Assembly (NCBI GenBank): GCA_026826555.1
Contig: JAKSZT010020841.1
Location: 977,458 to 1,041,457 of the forward strand
Direction: 5' to 3'
Source of the DNA: Tolypeutes matacus
Lineage: Eukaryota; Chordata; Mammalia; Cingulata; Chlamyphoridae
DNA length: 64,000 nucleotides
Shown here: positions 1-12,633 of the stretch, piece after piece
Layout: every line of letters starts with the position of its first letter
Numbering within the stretch: the stretch's first letter is position 1
Translations under genes and position numbers: made by a program
The notes under the pieces: generated by a model
The model's database searches: none
The model's input: the letters and a program-made list of their open reading frames with translations, nothing else
Told to the model about the DNA's origin: nothing

Positions 1-744
1 AAACGTTGATAGAAAACTATAATAGCCCAAAATATAAAGGATTGCTAATAACATCAATACTTTTGGGTGACTTTATCAGACAAAGAACTCTGACAAGGTG
101 AGATGTTTGCTGAGATCAAAGGGAATATGGAATAGTGGAAAGGGATCAAAGCGTAGTAGAAAAAAGGAAGCTTTATATGCCAGTTATGATTATATGACCA
201 GTTGTTGAAACCAAGGCTTTAATACAGAAATTCTTAAACTTTTTTGTTCCATGAGCCTCTTTGCCAGTCAGATGAAAACCATGGACCCTTTACAAAGTCC
301 ACACTACTCTATGTATTATTTAATAAATATATCACACCAGCACCAACACATCCTCACAAGAATAATGGCTTTTTAAATTTAAATTCAAGCTCATTGACAC
401 CTTATTAAGAACCCCTCTCTAATAGTTAAGAGAGTTTGCTTTTCTCTTGCTTGATGTGAGTATATTTGTAAATATAGTACCAAAAGCAATCACCTTCCCA
501 TTACCCTACTTCTTAAAATAAAAGGTTGTAATAGAGATTAAACTTTTCCCTCAATATATTAAAAAGTCTTAGGACATCTAGGGTAATGTGTGAATTAAAA
601 GAGTCCTAAATCATCCCAGAGGGATAAAATGACATATGGGATTTGTGTATTTGGAAGAAACCTATTTTTTTTTCAGTTGTATGTGTGCATATGTTAAGAT
701 GTTAATAACAAGCATACTATTGCTATTGTCTTTATTTAAAGTTA
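1..744. other. AT-rich intergenic sequence
   Basis: No gene, RNA or confidently named repeat is visible. The segment near 240-330 (loss of a proline/aspartate-free noncoding stretch around 'ccatgagcctctttgcc') has the feel of an old interspersed repeat, but I could not assign it. The L1-a 5' end follows at about 745. Confidence 0.5.
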
Positions 745-969
745 AATATGCACACTGAGGCAGCAAGACGGTGTCAGTTTAAGTAGGTGTTCACCATCTC
801 TCACAAAAGACAGCTGAGTGGGGACAAGATTCTCCCCGAGTGAGCTGTTCTGTGAGCCCACAGAGTGGGAGACTTTGAGGCATAAATCAGGAGGGAGATG
901 GACAGGGAGATAGATTGCTCAAGAAAAAAAACATGAATTTTTAGTCCTGTGGCTGGAAACGGTGGACAT

Positions 970-1158
970 CTAAGCCCTACCCTCAGGGCAAAGGGCCATG
1001 TTGAGCCCTGACTCTGGCCAGCCACCCAGCAAAAGGGAGCATTCTCTGAGAATGGAAGGGTTATGGAAAAGGGCAGAGAGGGGTTTCCTTTTAATGGGTT
1101 TGGTTGCCTGGACCCCCCTTGAGCTTTGGGGAGCATACCAGCTGGCTTGAGGTGGCAC
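970..1158 (-). other. antisense ORF in L1-a 5'UTR (62 codons)
   Basis: A short ORF opposite to the L1 direction, starting MPPQASWYAPQSS. Its first residues align with the antisense ORF at 30027 in L1-b (shared M--Q-S--APQS----VQA spacing). Primate L1 carries an antisense ORF0 in its 5'UTR, and this would be a positional analogue. The two regions are homologous DNA anyway, so frame conservation could be coincidental. Function is unknown, and expression cannot be judged from sequence. Confidence 0.3.
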
Positions 1159-1234
1159 CAGGCAGACAGGAGAGGTGAATCTGCTGAGGAAGCCTGATTT
1201 ACCTAAACACCCTGGGACAGAAAAACTTGGCCTG

Positions 1235-1742
1235 TGTATTAGTCAGCCAAAGGGGTGCTAATGTGAAATACCAAAAATGGGTCAGTTTTTATAAAGGGTA
1301 TTTATTTGGGGTAGAAGTCCACAGATACCAGGCCATAAAGCGTTGTTTCTTCTCTCACCGAAGTCCATTAACACGGGTTAGAGCAAGACAGCTGCCGGTG
1401 TTTGCCAGGGTTCAGGCTTCTGGGGTTCCTCTCTTCCCAGGGCTGCATTTCTCTCTGGGCTTAGCTCCTGTTTCCTACATAAGGTCAGCTGTAGACGATC
1501 AAGCAAATGGCTTGCTTTTCTTTTCCTGGGGCCCTCTTGCCAACAACAAAACTGCTTCTCAAAAGACTGCTTTAACTTTGTTCTTTGTCTTGCCTTTTAT
1601 ATTTGATTCCCCACCCACCAAGGGGCGGGGCTCAATGCCATAATCATAACCTAATCATGCCCAGATTAACAGATCAGTTTACAAGCATGATCCAATTATA
1701 TTTTTGGAATTCATAATTACATCAAATTGGCCAACCGTTACA
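1235..1742 (+). mobile_element. solo-LTR-like insertion in L1-a 5'UTR
   Basis: A 508-bp block starting TGTATTAGTCAGCC and ending GTTACA interrupts the L1-a 5'UTR. It is flanked by gcctg (1230-1234) and gcttg (1743-1747), an imperfect 5-bp target duplication. TG...CA termini and a 5-bp duplication fit a solo LTR of class III ERV/MaLR type. A second family member lies at 54068-54666 in the opposite orientation and a fragment at about 57740-57905; all share the central 'cccagggct...tctctctgggctcagct' block. There is no internal coding capacity. A non-autonomous DNA transposon is the alternative. Confidence 0.6.
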
Positions 1743-2477
1743 GCTTGTGAGAGAGCACAGTCAGGCAATTGACTAGCTCTGTGCTGAAAATTACCAAAAT
1801 TTCAACTCTCCTAATGGTGCCAGACAGTAAGAAGCACTTAATAAGTTTTTAAGAGCCTATGTTGAGTTCCCTGGGAGGAGGAGGTGGTCTGGAAGAGGTT
1901 TGAGAATCATTTCTGCATGGTGAATTTAGTCACCTGGGTCCCATCTGAATTTCAAAAGGGAACTCAAACTGACCAAGAGAGGGAAGAAGGGATCTGCTCA
2001 CACAGCCTGTGGAATCCTGCTGCCCTAGGAGAGTCAAACCTGTCAAAGGGAAAGTGACTATATAGATTTCTCAAGATCTAACTGACCCAATGAGAAAGTT
2101 TAGCTCAGTAGAGGAGTTTCTTCCTTGAATATATGAGGTCCCTAGTTCAATTCCCAGCTCCTTTTAGAGTAGTGATCCACTGGGACATCAAACATCCAGC
2201 TGATACTTTAGGACAGGGAAAACATAGACATTATTTTTGTACTAGCTTCTCTTGGGTCACTTATTTCTCCTAAAATAAGGTTACTTTAAAAAATTTTTAA
2301 CATGGTTTATTCATTAAAACCTGCTTCAAAACCTGTAGAGAGAAAGCTGCAGGGTAATTGATTGATGAACACCAGCAGCTTAAAAGCTCCACAGGGACCA
2401 GTGAAGGAATGCTGTTCTTCCTTAGATTTGTTTGACTGCTTGCTTCCATGTTTGTTTGTTTGTTTCTTGCCTTTCTT

Positions 2478-2663
2478 TTTTTTTTTTTTTTAAGATTTTA
2501 TTTATTTATTCATTTATCCCCCCCCCTTGCTGCTTGTGCTCGCTGGGTCAGCTAATCACGCCGTGCAGGCGGGCTTGCCTTCACCAGGAGGCCCCGGGAA
2601 CCGAACCCGGGGCCTCCCATATGGTAAATGGGAGCCCTACTGATTGAGCCACAGCCGCTTCCC
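2478..2663 (-). mobile_element. DAS-type tRNA-derived SINE
   Basis: Read on the - strand this is a tRNA-like head with an A-box-like 'gtggctcaatcagtaggg' and a B-box-like 'ggttcggttcc', then a 3' body and a (TAAA)n/poly(A) tail, seen as T-runs at 2478-2515. A 13-bp target-site duplication, tcttgcctttctt, flanks it at 2465-2477 and 2664-2676. The well-preserved B box and perfect duplication make it younger than the L1-a it interrupts. The family is typical of armadillos. Confidence 0.88.
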
Positions 2664-3348
2664 TCTTGCCTTTCTTTCTTCTTTCCTCTTCCCCCTTTTT
2701 TAATTAGGTGCTGCTAGCTGGTTTCTTCTTTGGAGTGCTTCTTCTTCCTTGATTTCCCATTTTCTGCGTATACTGATTTTGTCTACCAATGCTATCTCTT
2801 TTACTTCCTTCATCTTTCTATTGTCTGCTTTCTGTTATGTTTCTTACATTCCACATTTCTTTATTTAGCCCTCAGTTTTTCTGGTTTCTATTTATATCTT
2901 GTCTATTCTGTTTTTCATTTTTTTGTTAACTTTTTCTTTTTGTCCTTTCTTCTCTCTATCTCTCTCTCCTCATCATTCTGGTCTTTTAAATAATTCTATA
3001 TATTTTTCTCTATTTGGTTTCCCATTTAATTGTAGGTACTCCACTTTTTTATTCTTATTTCTCTACACTGCTTACATGAGTTAAATGTTCATTTACTAAG
3101 TCTTAAACAGTCCCTCTTCTACCTTTTACTATTATTACTACTATTATCCTTTTTTCTTTTCTTACCTCTTCCACTTTCTCTGGCCCTAATCTTTTTCCTT
3201 CAAAGGAACATGGAAAACAGCAAGGAAAAAGAGCAAGAAGAACAGTGTCAAAGAGAAAACTTAACAGACAAACAAAACCAGCAGCTAAGTAAAACTCTAG
3301 AATAGAGAGAGAAGCCAATCTACTGAATAAACCCATCAAGATAAAAAG

Positions 3349-4355
3349 ATGACCAGTGGGCAACTAAAAATTAAAAACCATACTAAGAAATAGGAAGACA
3401 CGGCCCAGTCCAATAAACAAACTAAAAACCAGGAAGAGATGCAGAACATCAAAGAACTAAAAAAAAAAAAAAAAAGAAGAACTAATCAAAGCTGTCCAAA
3501 CAAATATCATGGACCAACTTAACAAAGTGAAGGAGGAGGAGATTAGGGAGATTAAGAAGACACTGGGGGAATATACTGAAGAAATTGTAAACCTACATAA
3601 AAAGATAACAGATATGATGGTGATGAATCATACAATCCAAGAAATCAGGAAGACACTGGAAGCACATAACAGCAGATTCGAATAGGCAGAAGAAAAAATA
3701 GTGATGTGGAAGACAGTACATCTGAAATCAAACAGATAGTAGAACAGATAGATTAAAAAAACAGAAAAAATCCAGGAGGGGCTTACGGTTTTGAATGACA
3801 ACACAAAACACAGAAACATACACATTATAGGCACCACACAGGGAGAAGAGAGAGGAAAGGGGACAGAAGGAGTGTTGAAGGAAATGATGGCTGAAAACTT
3901 CCCAACCCTACTGAAAGAGATGGGTGCACATGTCCAGGAAATACAACACAATCCAAACAGTATAAATATCAACAGGCTTATTCCAAGACATACACTTGTC
4001 AAACTGTCCAATGCTTAAGACAAAGAGAAAATACTGAAGGCAGTAAAATATAAGAGAACCATCACATACAAGGGAAACTCAATAAGATTAAGTGCTGATT
4101 TCTCATCTGAAACCACAGAGGAAAAAAAGCAGTGGTATGAAATAATCAAGGTACTAAAAGAAAAAAAACTTCTGGCCAAGAATGCTCTATCCAGCAAAGC
4201 TGGAATTCAAAAATGATGGAGAGTTCAAAATATTCACAGATAAACAGAAAATAAGAAAGTATACTAACAAGAAACCTGCCCTTCAAGAAATACTAAAGGG
4301 GGTAGGCATGTTGAAAGGAAAAAAACAGGAGAGAGGGAGTTGTAGGAGAGTGTAA
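3349..4355 (+). pseudogene. L1-a ORF1p remnant
   Basis: The counterpart of the intact ORF1 in L1-b (27850-28830, opposite strand). The presumed start is the ATG at 3349 (MTSGQLK..., matching MTRGQQK...), and the end is the TAA at 4353-4355. ORF1p is the L1 RNA-binding trimer: an N-terminal coiled coil, then an RRM-like domain, then a basic C-terminal domain. Here the frame is broken repeatedly. The best surviving stretch, 3791-4018, carries the RRM-side sequence around EERGKGTEGVLKEMMAENFP. An A-rich expansion near 3460-3475 adds further disruption. Confidence 0.85.
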
Positions 4356-4419
4356 CAACAAGTAAAAAGACAAAAAGAAAATAAAAACAACATATGACAT
4401 ACATAAACCCAAAGAAAAT

Positions 4420-6837
4420 ATGGCTAATGTAAGTAATTTCTTGAAAGTAATAACACAATGTTAATGGGTTACACTCACCAGTCAAGAAACACAGACTGGC
4501 ATAACAGATAAGGAAATATGACCCATCTATATGCTGTCTACCAGAAAACGACATTAGAACCAGGGTTTCAAGGAGGCTGAAAGTGAATGGCTGGAAAAAA
4601 TTTATACAAACAAACAATAGCCAAAATAGGTGGGAGTATATATACTAGTACCAGGAAAATAGATTTTAAATGGAAAACTATTGTAAGAGATAAAGACAGA
4701 CACTATATATTAGTGAAAGGAGTAATCTTTCAGGAAAAAAAGAACAATCATAAACATTTATGCACCTAACCAGTGTGCCTCAAAATACATGAGGCAAACA
4801 TTGGAAAAACTAAGTGGAGAAAAATATGCATCTACAATTATAGTGGGGGACTTTAATACACCATTTTCACCAGTAGACAGAACATCTCAACTGAGAATCA
4901 ATAAAGAAACCAAGACTCTGAATAGTACATTAGAATATCTGGACCTAATAGATACATACATAACACTACCCCCAAATACGGCAAGATATACTTTCTTTTC
5001 AAGAGCACATGGAACCTTCTCCAAGATGGACCACATGCTGGGCCACAGAAAAATTCTCAATGAACTCAGAATGATTGAAATAATACAAAGTAATTTCTCT
5101 GACCACAATATAATGAAGCTGGAAATCAGTAAGGGCCAGAGAACCAGATGAGTCACAAAGAAATGGAAGTTAAATAACACACTCTTAGACAAACAGGGGG
5201 TCAAGGAAGAAATTTCAAAAGAAATCAGTAACTACCTTGAAATGAATGAAAATGACAAGACAACATATCAAAACATATGAGATGCAGCAAAAGCTGTTCT
5301 GAGAGGTAAATTCATAGCCATATATGTATATATCAAAAAAAAAGTTGAAAGAACTAAAATTGAGGACCTAACTGAAGAAGTTAGAAAAATTCTACCTAAC
5401 TGGAGGAATTAGAAAATGAACAACAAACCAGCCCAAAATGAAGCAGAAAGAAGGAAATAACAAAGATTGGAGAAGAACTAAATGAAATAGAAAATAAGAA
5501 AACACTAGAAAAAAATTAAGAAAACCAAAAGCTAGTTCTTTGAGAAGATCAATAAAATTTACAAACCCTTATATAGACTAACAACGAAAAAAGAATGAAG
5601 ATGCAAATACACAAAATAAGAAATGAGTAAGGGAATATCACCACTGACCCCACAGAAATAATGAGTATCATAAGAGGATACTTTGAAAAATTATATGCCT
5701 ACAAGAAGGACAATTTAGAAGAAATGGACAAATTCCTAAAACATACAAGCAGCCTACATTGATGAAAGAAGAAATTGATAAACTCAACAGACCAATCACA
5801 ATTAAAGAGATAAAATCAGTCATCAAAACCTCCCAACTAAGAAGAGCCCAGAACCAGATGGCTTCCTTGGTGAATTCTACCAAAAATTCTGGAAAAAGCT
5901 AACACCAATACTGCTTAATCACTTCCAAAAATAGAAGTAGAAGGAACAATGTCTAACTCATTCTATGATGCCAACCTTACCGTAATACCAAAACCAAGCA
6001 AATATACCACGAGAAAAGAAAATTACAGACCAATCTCTCTGATGAACCTAGATGCTAAAATCCTCAACAAAATACTTGATAATCATATTCAACAACACAT
6101 TAAACAAATTATACACCATGACCAAGTGTGTTTCATCCCAGGTATGCAAGAATTGTTCAACACAAGAATATCAACCAATGTAATACACCACATAAACAGA
6201 TCAAAAGAAAAAAATCATATGATATTTTCTAGAGTGGAGAAAATTACATTCAACAAAATACAGCACCCTTTCCTGATAAAACACTGCAAAAGATACGAAT
6301 AGAAGGAAACTTTCTCAACATGATAAAGGGCATATATGAAAAACCCACAGCTAATATCATATACAATGGTGAAAACCTAAAAGCTTTCCTGCTAATTTCA
6401 AATTAAGACAATGATGCCCACTATCACCATTCCTATTTAACATTTTTAGAAGTATTTGCTCAAGCTCTGAGCAAGAAAAAAAGATATAAAAGGCATCCAA
6501 ATTGGAAAGGAAGAAGTAAAAACTTCAGTCTTTGCAGATGACATGTTTCTATACATAGAAAGCCCTGGGAAATCTACAAAAAAGATTCTAGAGCTTATAA
6601 ATGAGTTCAGCAAAGTTGGTGGCTATAAGATCCACCCTTAAAAATCAGTAACATTTCTGTACACCAATAATGAGCAATCTGAGGAGGAAATCAAGAAAAA
6701 ATACCATTTACAATAGTACCTTAAAAAAAAATCAAATACTTAGTAATAAACTTAACTAAAGATGTAAATGACTTATACACAGAAAACTACACAGCATTGT
6801 TAAAGGAAATCAAAGAAGACTTAAATAAATGGGAAGT
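4420..6837 (+). pseudogene. L1-a ORF2p remnant, truncated by internal deletion
   Basis: Remains of the endonuclease/reverse transcriptase. The probable start is the ATG at 4420, 64 bp after ORF1. The apurinic-endonuclease domain is visible in pieces (IIVGDFNTPFSPVDR at about 4840; SKMDHMLGH at about 5020; SDHN at 5098). The RT N-terminal part follows ([19 protein letters not shown] near 6020-6080) and the active-site region 'tttgcagatgacatg' (FADDM) at 6530. The sequence stops homologizing at LNKW (about 6835) and continues directly as 3'UTR, so the thumb and cysteine-rich region are deleted. Multiple stops make it non-functional. Confidence 0.85.
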
Positions 6838-9470
6838 ATGTGTTGGATGGTCCAAGGAACTGGGAGGAGGGTTGAGGGAGGGAATAGGTGAACACTGGGA
6901 ATATGTGGGTATGTGGGTGAAACTACAATGTTGAGAAAACACTGTTGGCAATATGACAAGGAAGTGTTACTGGTTTAGGGTGTGGACTGAGAGGGGCATT
7001 TGGGACAGGGCACACCTAGGACAGTCTTTTAGAGAAGGTGCAAGTGATCATTTTGTCATAAGGTGCTGTATCAGTGGGGGGAGACCCACATAATAAGTGG
7101 GAAGGAGTTGGACTCCCATGCTGTGGAGGCCCAATATGTTCTCAAAGAGTGGGGTGTTTTGTCTCTTGAGAGCATGGGCAGTTCCTAATAGGGGAGGACA
7201 GACTAATGTGTCCAGCCCTCAGCATTGTTTGCAAGTATCTACAAATCTTGTCCTTCAGGGAGTGAAGCCTGGTGGTTTCTGTGGGGCCCACGGGAGGGGG
7301 AGGGAGGAATAGAAGAGATTGAAGAGGGATTATTTGGGTGTAATGGAAGTATTCTGCATGACCATGCAATGATGGATACAGGCCATGTTAAATTTCATCA
7401 AAAAATTATAAAAGTGTATGGTCTAAAATGTAAGCCATAATGTAAATCATTGACCATGGTTGGTAGCTATGTTTCAATATTTATACATCAGTTGTAACAA
7501 ATGTATCATCCACATGTAAAAAGATTATTAATAAGGAAGGGGAAAAAGGGGGAGGTCACCTGACCTAAAACTTCTTTGAAGACAATATAAGAAAAAGTAA
7601 GACACTGGAGAAGAAATGGAAGAATATGCCACTGTACATATGGGGCAACTGATATTAAAGTGATGAAAGGGAAAACGTCAAAAAATTATTTTATTTTATT
7701 TTATTTTATTTATGTTTTCATTTTTTAATACCCCAATCTTTTTTTAACTTTATTTTAGTTTTAGTTTTTCTAAATTATTATGTATTTTATTTATTGTGGT
7801 AAACCTATCATTAGTAATTCATTTTCCTATGAATTGAATTTGACAATATTCTTGGCTTCATTTTTGTAGACGTTTTGGATCACAGAAGAGTTACAACTAT
7901 GGCAGGGGAGGACCAATGGGATGGGGTGTCAGTGATGGGGGATACATGGGAGGAAGTTCACCTAGGTGTACATATAAGGTATATGAATATGTTCAAATGT
8001 TCATGGAGCATTGCCACAGTGGGTGGAGATTCACATAACAACTGAAAGATTATTGAATTCCCATCCTTGGGAGCTCTGCCACATTCTCTAATGGAAGAGC
8101 ATCAATCCTCCAAGTGCAGGGGCAATGACTAGTGAAGAAGGATGGTCCATTGATGAGCCCTTTATGTTAATGACTATGCTTGGGAGACTTTCGCTTTTGA
8201 ATTTACAAATTAGCCTAGTGTTGGAGAGTGCCTTAAAGTTGCCTCCTGATACCCTCCTTGTTGCTCAAATGTGGCCTCTCTCTAAGCCAAACTCACCATA
8301 TAAATGCACTATCTTCCCCCCAGTGTGGGACATGACTTACAGGGATAAGCCTCCCTGGAACCAAGGGATTACTACCAAGCACCAGCTGGTAATACAACTG
8401 GAAAAAGACCTTGAATAAAAGGGGGGAAAGGTAAAGACAAATGAGTACATATGTTTAAGAGGCTTCAAAGTAAGTTGGGAGGTCATCAGAGAGGTAATGC
8501 TTATGCATGTCTCAGCAGTATCTCATAGATGGCCAAGGTAGATACTACCCCAAATAGTGGGTATCCTGAAAGCTGTGGATACACCCAGAACCTACAGTCA
8601 TGGCAGATAGCTCTGGAGTTTGATGTCTTGCCAATGGCCCTACTTTGGAGTTTGTGCTCCAGAGTATGACAGAGTTGGATTCAGATGTGACTTCTCTACA
8701 CATGCCTCTTCTGTCCCTTTTATTTGAACCTATAGTTGGTGCTGGAGTTGGTAGATGTATGTCCAAAAGACTTTAATCTCTGGGCTGTCCATGTGCCAGC
8801 AGGGCCCTGAAACTCAATAGAGTTGCAATACCTATTCTCCAGTTCATTGTACTCACCCAGGATGACTAACAAGGAGATGATGATGGACAACAATCATCCC
8901 AAGGAACCAAAATAGTCTACAACTGCAAGCAACAGAGTGCCATCCATTTGTCCCATGGGATCAAAGCCTTCTCTCATTTAGAGGTAGAGTGGTCAACATC
9001 ATCCCAGAATCCTCAGGATTGGGGAATGAACTATGGACTAAAGTAGACTTATTGGTATTCTACTAAAGACATATTGTGATTATAGCAATGGAAGAAACTA
9101 TTTCATTCATGTTCAAGCAGTGGCCACTAGAAGTTCTGAGGGCAGGGAGAGGGAAATAGATGTGAACTATGAGGGCATTTTGAGGACTTGGGTATTTTCC
9201 CAAAAGACATTACAATGACAGATATGGGCCATTATATATCTTGTCATAACCTACAAAATTGTGCAGAAGAAAGTGTAAACTACAATGTAAACTATACTCC
9301 ATGCTTAATGGCAATGCTCTAAAATATTTTCATCAACTGTAATGAATGTACCACACTAATGAAAGATGTTAATAATGTGGGAAAATGTGAGAGGTGTAAG
9401 AAGTGGGGCATATGGGATTCCCCTATATTTTTAAGTAACATTTATGTAATCTAAATACCTTTTTTAAAAA
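6838..9470 (+). other. L1-a 3'UTR, unusually long, two related modules
   Basis: About 2.6 kb of non-coding L1 sequence. Module M1 (about 7240-7600) and module M2 (about 9045-9470) share an order of short motifs: a G-rich 'gggagggaatagag'-like tract, 'gcaatgatggatacaggccat', 'aaaattgtg..', 'taatgtaaa', 'catggttagtagc', 'taacaaatgtaccacactaatg' and '...cttctttgaa/aaaa'. They are separated by about 1.5 kb, including a T-rich tract at 7685-7800 and 'ggatcacagaagagttacaa' at 7878. The same order appears in L1-b (23985 down to 21331) and, up to its truncation, in L1-c (55700-57676). Confidence 0.8.
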
Positions 9471-9480
9471 AAAAAGAATA

Positions 9481-11124
9481 AAAAATATATTTAAAAATAT
9501 AATAATAAAGATAAAGTAACAATGAGCTGTGTATGCATGGCAAGTTGAAAAGGGGTGCATTGTACACATCTTGCTGTCAACTTGGTTATGTCTGGCAGCA
9601 AGACTTCTAAAAAATCTCTTCCCAGAGTTCCATGTTAGAATTAGTTAAAATAGGAATTTGCATGCAATTTGGAATTAAATTTTCTATTCCCATAGTATTT
9701 ATCATGGTTCTACTTCTGCAATTGAGTGAGAATTAAGTGGGTTTCAGTAGGAGGTCAGGGACACAGGAGGAGTTCAGGATTTCAGCAAATATGACAGGAG
9801 GAGGTCTTAGTCAAATTATAGGTAAATGGGTGGCTTCAGAAAATTCTGGCTATGTTGGGCCCAAAATACAAATTCAGGTCTTGCTAGCCACAACAAAGTC
9901 ATGGAATTTAGTAGGCTTCTACATCTTCAGGGCATTGAAATACAGGGTGCTTAAAACACATGCTAGTGACTTTCAGAGTTGTTAATAATCAGGTTTCTTA
10001 TTAACAGCTGAGACAAGGTTTCATCTGTATAAATGCTTCTCTAACTCGGCAGTACATTGGAATCACCTGGGGTGCTCAAAAGGAATACTTTCTATTATTA
10101 GTGAATCCCTTAATTGGAAACATGTATATATTCCCAGTGGTAGTACGATTGGTGACTTAATTCTTTAGTGTCAAAGGCAGTGATATAGCAAAAATGCAAT
10201 TTTCATATTCATCTTCAAGCAACACAGTGCAGTTATTATCACTAGTAGATACTTCCATATATTTAGGACATGGGCCATGAAAAGCTATGTTGAGATATAT
10301 AGCATCTCATCTTGCTCTGTGTGATTATTAAGATCCTCTAAAACTCTAGCTAAGGAAATCTGAAACTTAATCTAATACTACAGCGTGTGGTGTGCTTGTG
10401 TAGTTGTGAGTGAACGTGTTCTCCCTTAAGCAAAAGAAATGCTCAGGAAAAGTACTGTTGGTCAGAAATTCCAAGTAAACCTTCCTAGGGGAATTGAAAA
10501 GTGGCATAAAAAATGGTTTTGGCTTTCACAACAGAGTGCATGGATTTAAACATATTATTGAATCTTGATATTTCCAGAACACTACTTGTAAATATTTATT
10601 ATCATAAAATAATAATTGTAAATATTAAAAACACATCAGTTACTGATAGACATTCTGCAATGATACACCTCTTCCAATATCAGTCTTCAAATGCACGTTC
10701 CCCGTTTGGTTTCCACCATGGTGTATTGGTTGATCTCCCCATTGGGACACAAATCAAACCATGTGATACATTTGGTAACTTATTCTTCTTACGTGCTGCA
10801 GAGAAGGATGTTCCACACTTTCAGTAATACTTTGGGGTATAAAATGTAAAAGATATAGAGAAAAACAAATATTTCTCCACGTGCTTAATCTATATTCTTC
10901 AAGATGCCACTTGGAAAAATTTCCAAAGACACTTTGGAGTAGATTGGGTGTGGAAGGTTTTCAACATAAGATTGACCTACACTTAAGCAGATTTGTTATT
11001 TGATTTTGTAATATTACCTTCCTAATATTCCTGCTTCTCATCATTTTAGTGCCCAACATGAATTTTTAAATTACAGTGAAAATATTATATAAATATATAT
11101 AATTCTATGGAACACTTAAAATTG
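9481..11124. other. intergenic, mostly unique
   Basis: No gene found. A short stretch at about 10035-10100 ('cattggaatcacctgggg') looks like a MER5/Charlie-type hAT DNA-transposon end. The ORF at 10513-10827 has no recognisable domain, and I regard it as chance. Confidence 0.5.
10035..10100 (+). mobile_element. MER5-like DNA transposon fragment
   Basis: The block 'acattggaatcacctggggtgct' resembles the conserved inner terminus of MER5-type non-autonomous hAT elements. It is short and diverged. Confidence 0.4.
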
Positions 11125-11325
11125 TACAGGCTGTGCATTAGTTAATTGCATTAACTCATTTAACATTCCAACACTCAATGATAATGTTGAAGATATGATA
11201 TTCTTCTCATTTCAGAAGTAATGAAATAGAGGAATAGAAAATTAATAGATTACTGAAAGTGCCGTCCATTAGGCAGACTCAGAGCTGGCATGTGAACCAA
11301 GGCAACCTGGCTTATTCCCTCACCT
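11125..11325 (-). mobile_element. MIR SINE fragment
   Basis: The read-through 'gcattaactcatttaacattcc ... ttctcatttcagaagtaatgaaatagagg' matches the reverse of the MIR core and 3' part (tail-side 'ttaactcattta', then 'cattttacagatgaggaaact'). It is strongly diverged, as expected for this ancient family. Confidence 0.65.
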
Positions 11326-11365
11326 AGTAATTACTATTGATAGGAGATACTCTACGCAGGACTGT

Positions 11366-11392
11366 GCACACACACACACACAGACACACAAT
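11366..11392. repeat. (CA)n microsatellite
   Basis: A short dinucleotide run 'gcacacacacacacacacag' followed by another 'acacaca'. Confidence 0.9.
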
Positions 11393-11691
11393 ATTCTGAG
11401 GTATTTACCATATCACTTAAGACAACCTGATACAATCCATTTTAACACAAACCTAAAGCTAGTATTCATTAAACAGCCATCTGACTGTTCAGTGGTAATT
11501 GCAAAGCTTTTTTGATGCTTTCTTATATACTGGGGTTATGAAATGCAATTGGCTGTGTATAAAAAGGAAGTATTTGATAAAATCTCTTGTTATGTGACAT
11601 ACACAAGTTGTGTACATCATGGTAAGTTGGTTGCAAGTTCCCAGTTAGAGTTGACATTTGGGGAATGCGGTGTGTCCCAGAATCTTATATA

Positions 11692-12633
11692 TCATAAGGA
11701 ACCTATATTTGGTCTTAGCACTTTCTTAGCTGCATCTTTTACATCTTTGTTTCTCAAACTGTATATTAATGGATTCAGCACTGGGATGATAATGGTATAG
11801 AAAATGGACATAATTTTATCAGTGTTGGGAGAATATAGGTAGCTGGGTTTTGAGTAAATAAAGAGAAGAGTCCCATGATAGATGACCACAGATGTCAGAT
11901 GAGAAGCACATGTGGAAAAGGTTTTCTTCCTTCCACTAGAAGAGTGGATCTTTAAGACTGAGAGAAGAATTTTTAAAAAGGAGATGATAATGGTGATGAA
12001 ACAGACAAATTCCACTGAACTGCCATATGTGGAGAGGAGCCATTCATTAATTGAGGTGTCCATGCAGGATAGCTTAAGCAGGAGACGAAGGTCACAGAAA
12101 AAAATGATTAATGACATTTTTGTCACAGCATTTCAGAATAAAGGCAAAGGATATGTGAACCAGGGAACTCATACTGCCACCAGTATAGGATAAAACAACC
12201 AGCCAGGTACAGATTCCCTGGGACCTCACAACTGTATACAACAAAGGGTTACAGATGGTGACGTAGAGGTTATAGGCCATGGCAGCCAAGATAAAGGATT
12301 CTGTACCTGCAAAAGTACAGAAAAGATGAAACTACAGGGCACAGCCATAACAGGAACTAGATTTATCTTCTGAGAGGAAACTGACTAGCATTTTAGGAAA
12401 AATGACTGCAGAATAACAAAAGTTTCAAATGACAGGTTGCTAAAGAAAAAATACATGGGGTTTGAGTCAGAGATTGATTCTGATTAACATCATCAAGCCA
12501 ATGTTCCCTGTAAAATCATACCATACAATATCAGTAACATAAGGAATAGAACAATCTGCAACTCAGGGCGAGTTGGAAATCTTAATAGAATAAACTCAGT
12601 CACCAATATGTAGTTTCCTTCTCTCAGTTCCAT
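11692..12633 (-). pseudogene. olfactory receptor pseudogene (class II, OR5/8/9-like)
   Basis: A relic of a single-exon odorant GPCR, about 942 bp or 313 codons, which is the normal OR length. The start ATG at 12633 is followed by TEFILL. PMYFF is readable at about 12455. The TM3 motif MAYDRYVAIC reads MAYNLYVTIC (about 12270), so the DRY arginine is lost. TM6 [13 protein letters not shown] lies at about 11900 and TM7 [16 protein letters not shown] at about 11740. The reading frame shifts at about 12500, again before PMYFF, and at about 12110 (inside INHFFCDL), so no seven-helix receptor can be made. The exact subfamily cannot be settled from memory. A second OR pseudogene lies 20 kb away on the + strand. 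Confidence 0.95.

Larger units (their letters stand above)
745..9480 (+). mobile_element. LINE-1 element L1-a, near full length, decayed
   Basis: An autonomous non-LTR retrotransposon copy read from 5' to 3' on the + strand. Its order is 5'UTR (about 745-3348), ORF1 remnant (3349-4355), ORF2 remnant (4420-6837) and a very long 3'UTR ending in an A-rich tail at about 9463-9490. The 5' end resembles that of L1-c at 46849 (shared 'taagtagg' and the later 'cctgtggctgg' block). Two younger insertions sit in the 5'UTR: an LTR-like element at 1235-1742 and a DAS-SINE at 2478-2663. All reading frames carry stops and frameshifts, and about 1.6 kb of ORF2 is missing where ORF2 jumps to 3'UTR at about 6837. 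Target-site duplications were not obvious. Confidence 0.9.

Noticed and set aside
2730..3084. Hydrophobic ORFs rich in F, L and S
   Set aside because: Chance translation of the T-rich end of the L1 5'UTR; the same happens at 50762-51182.
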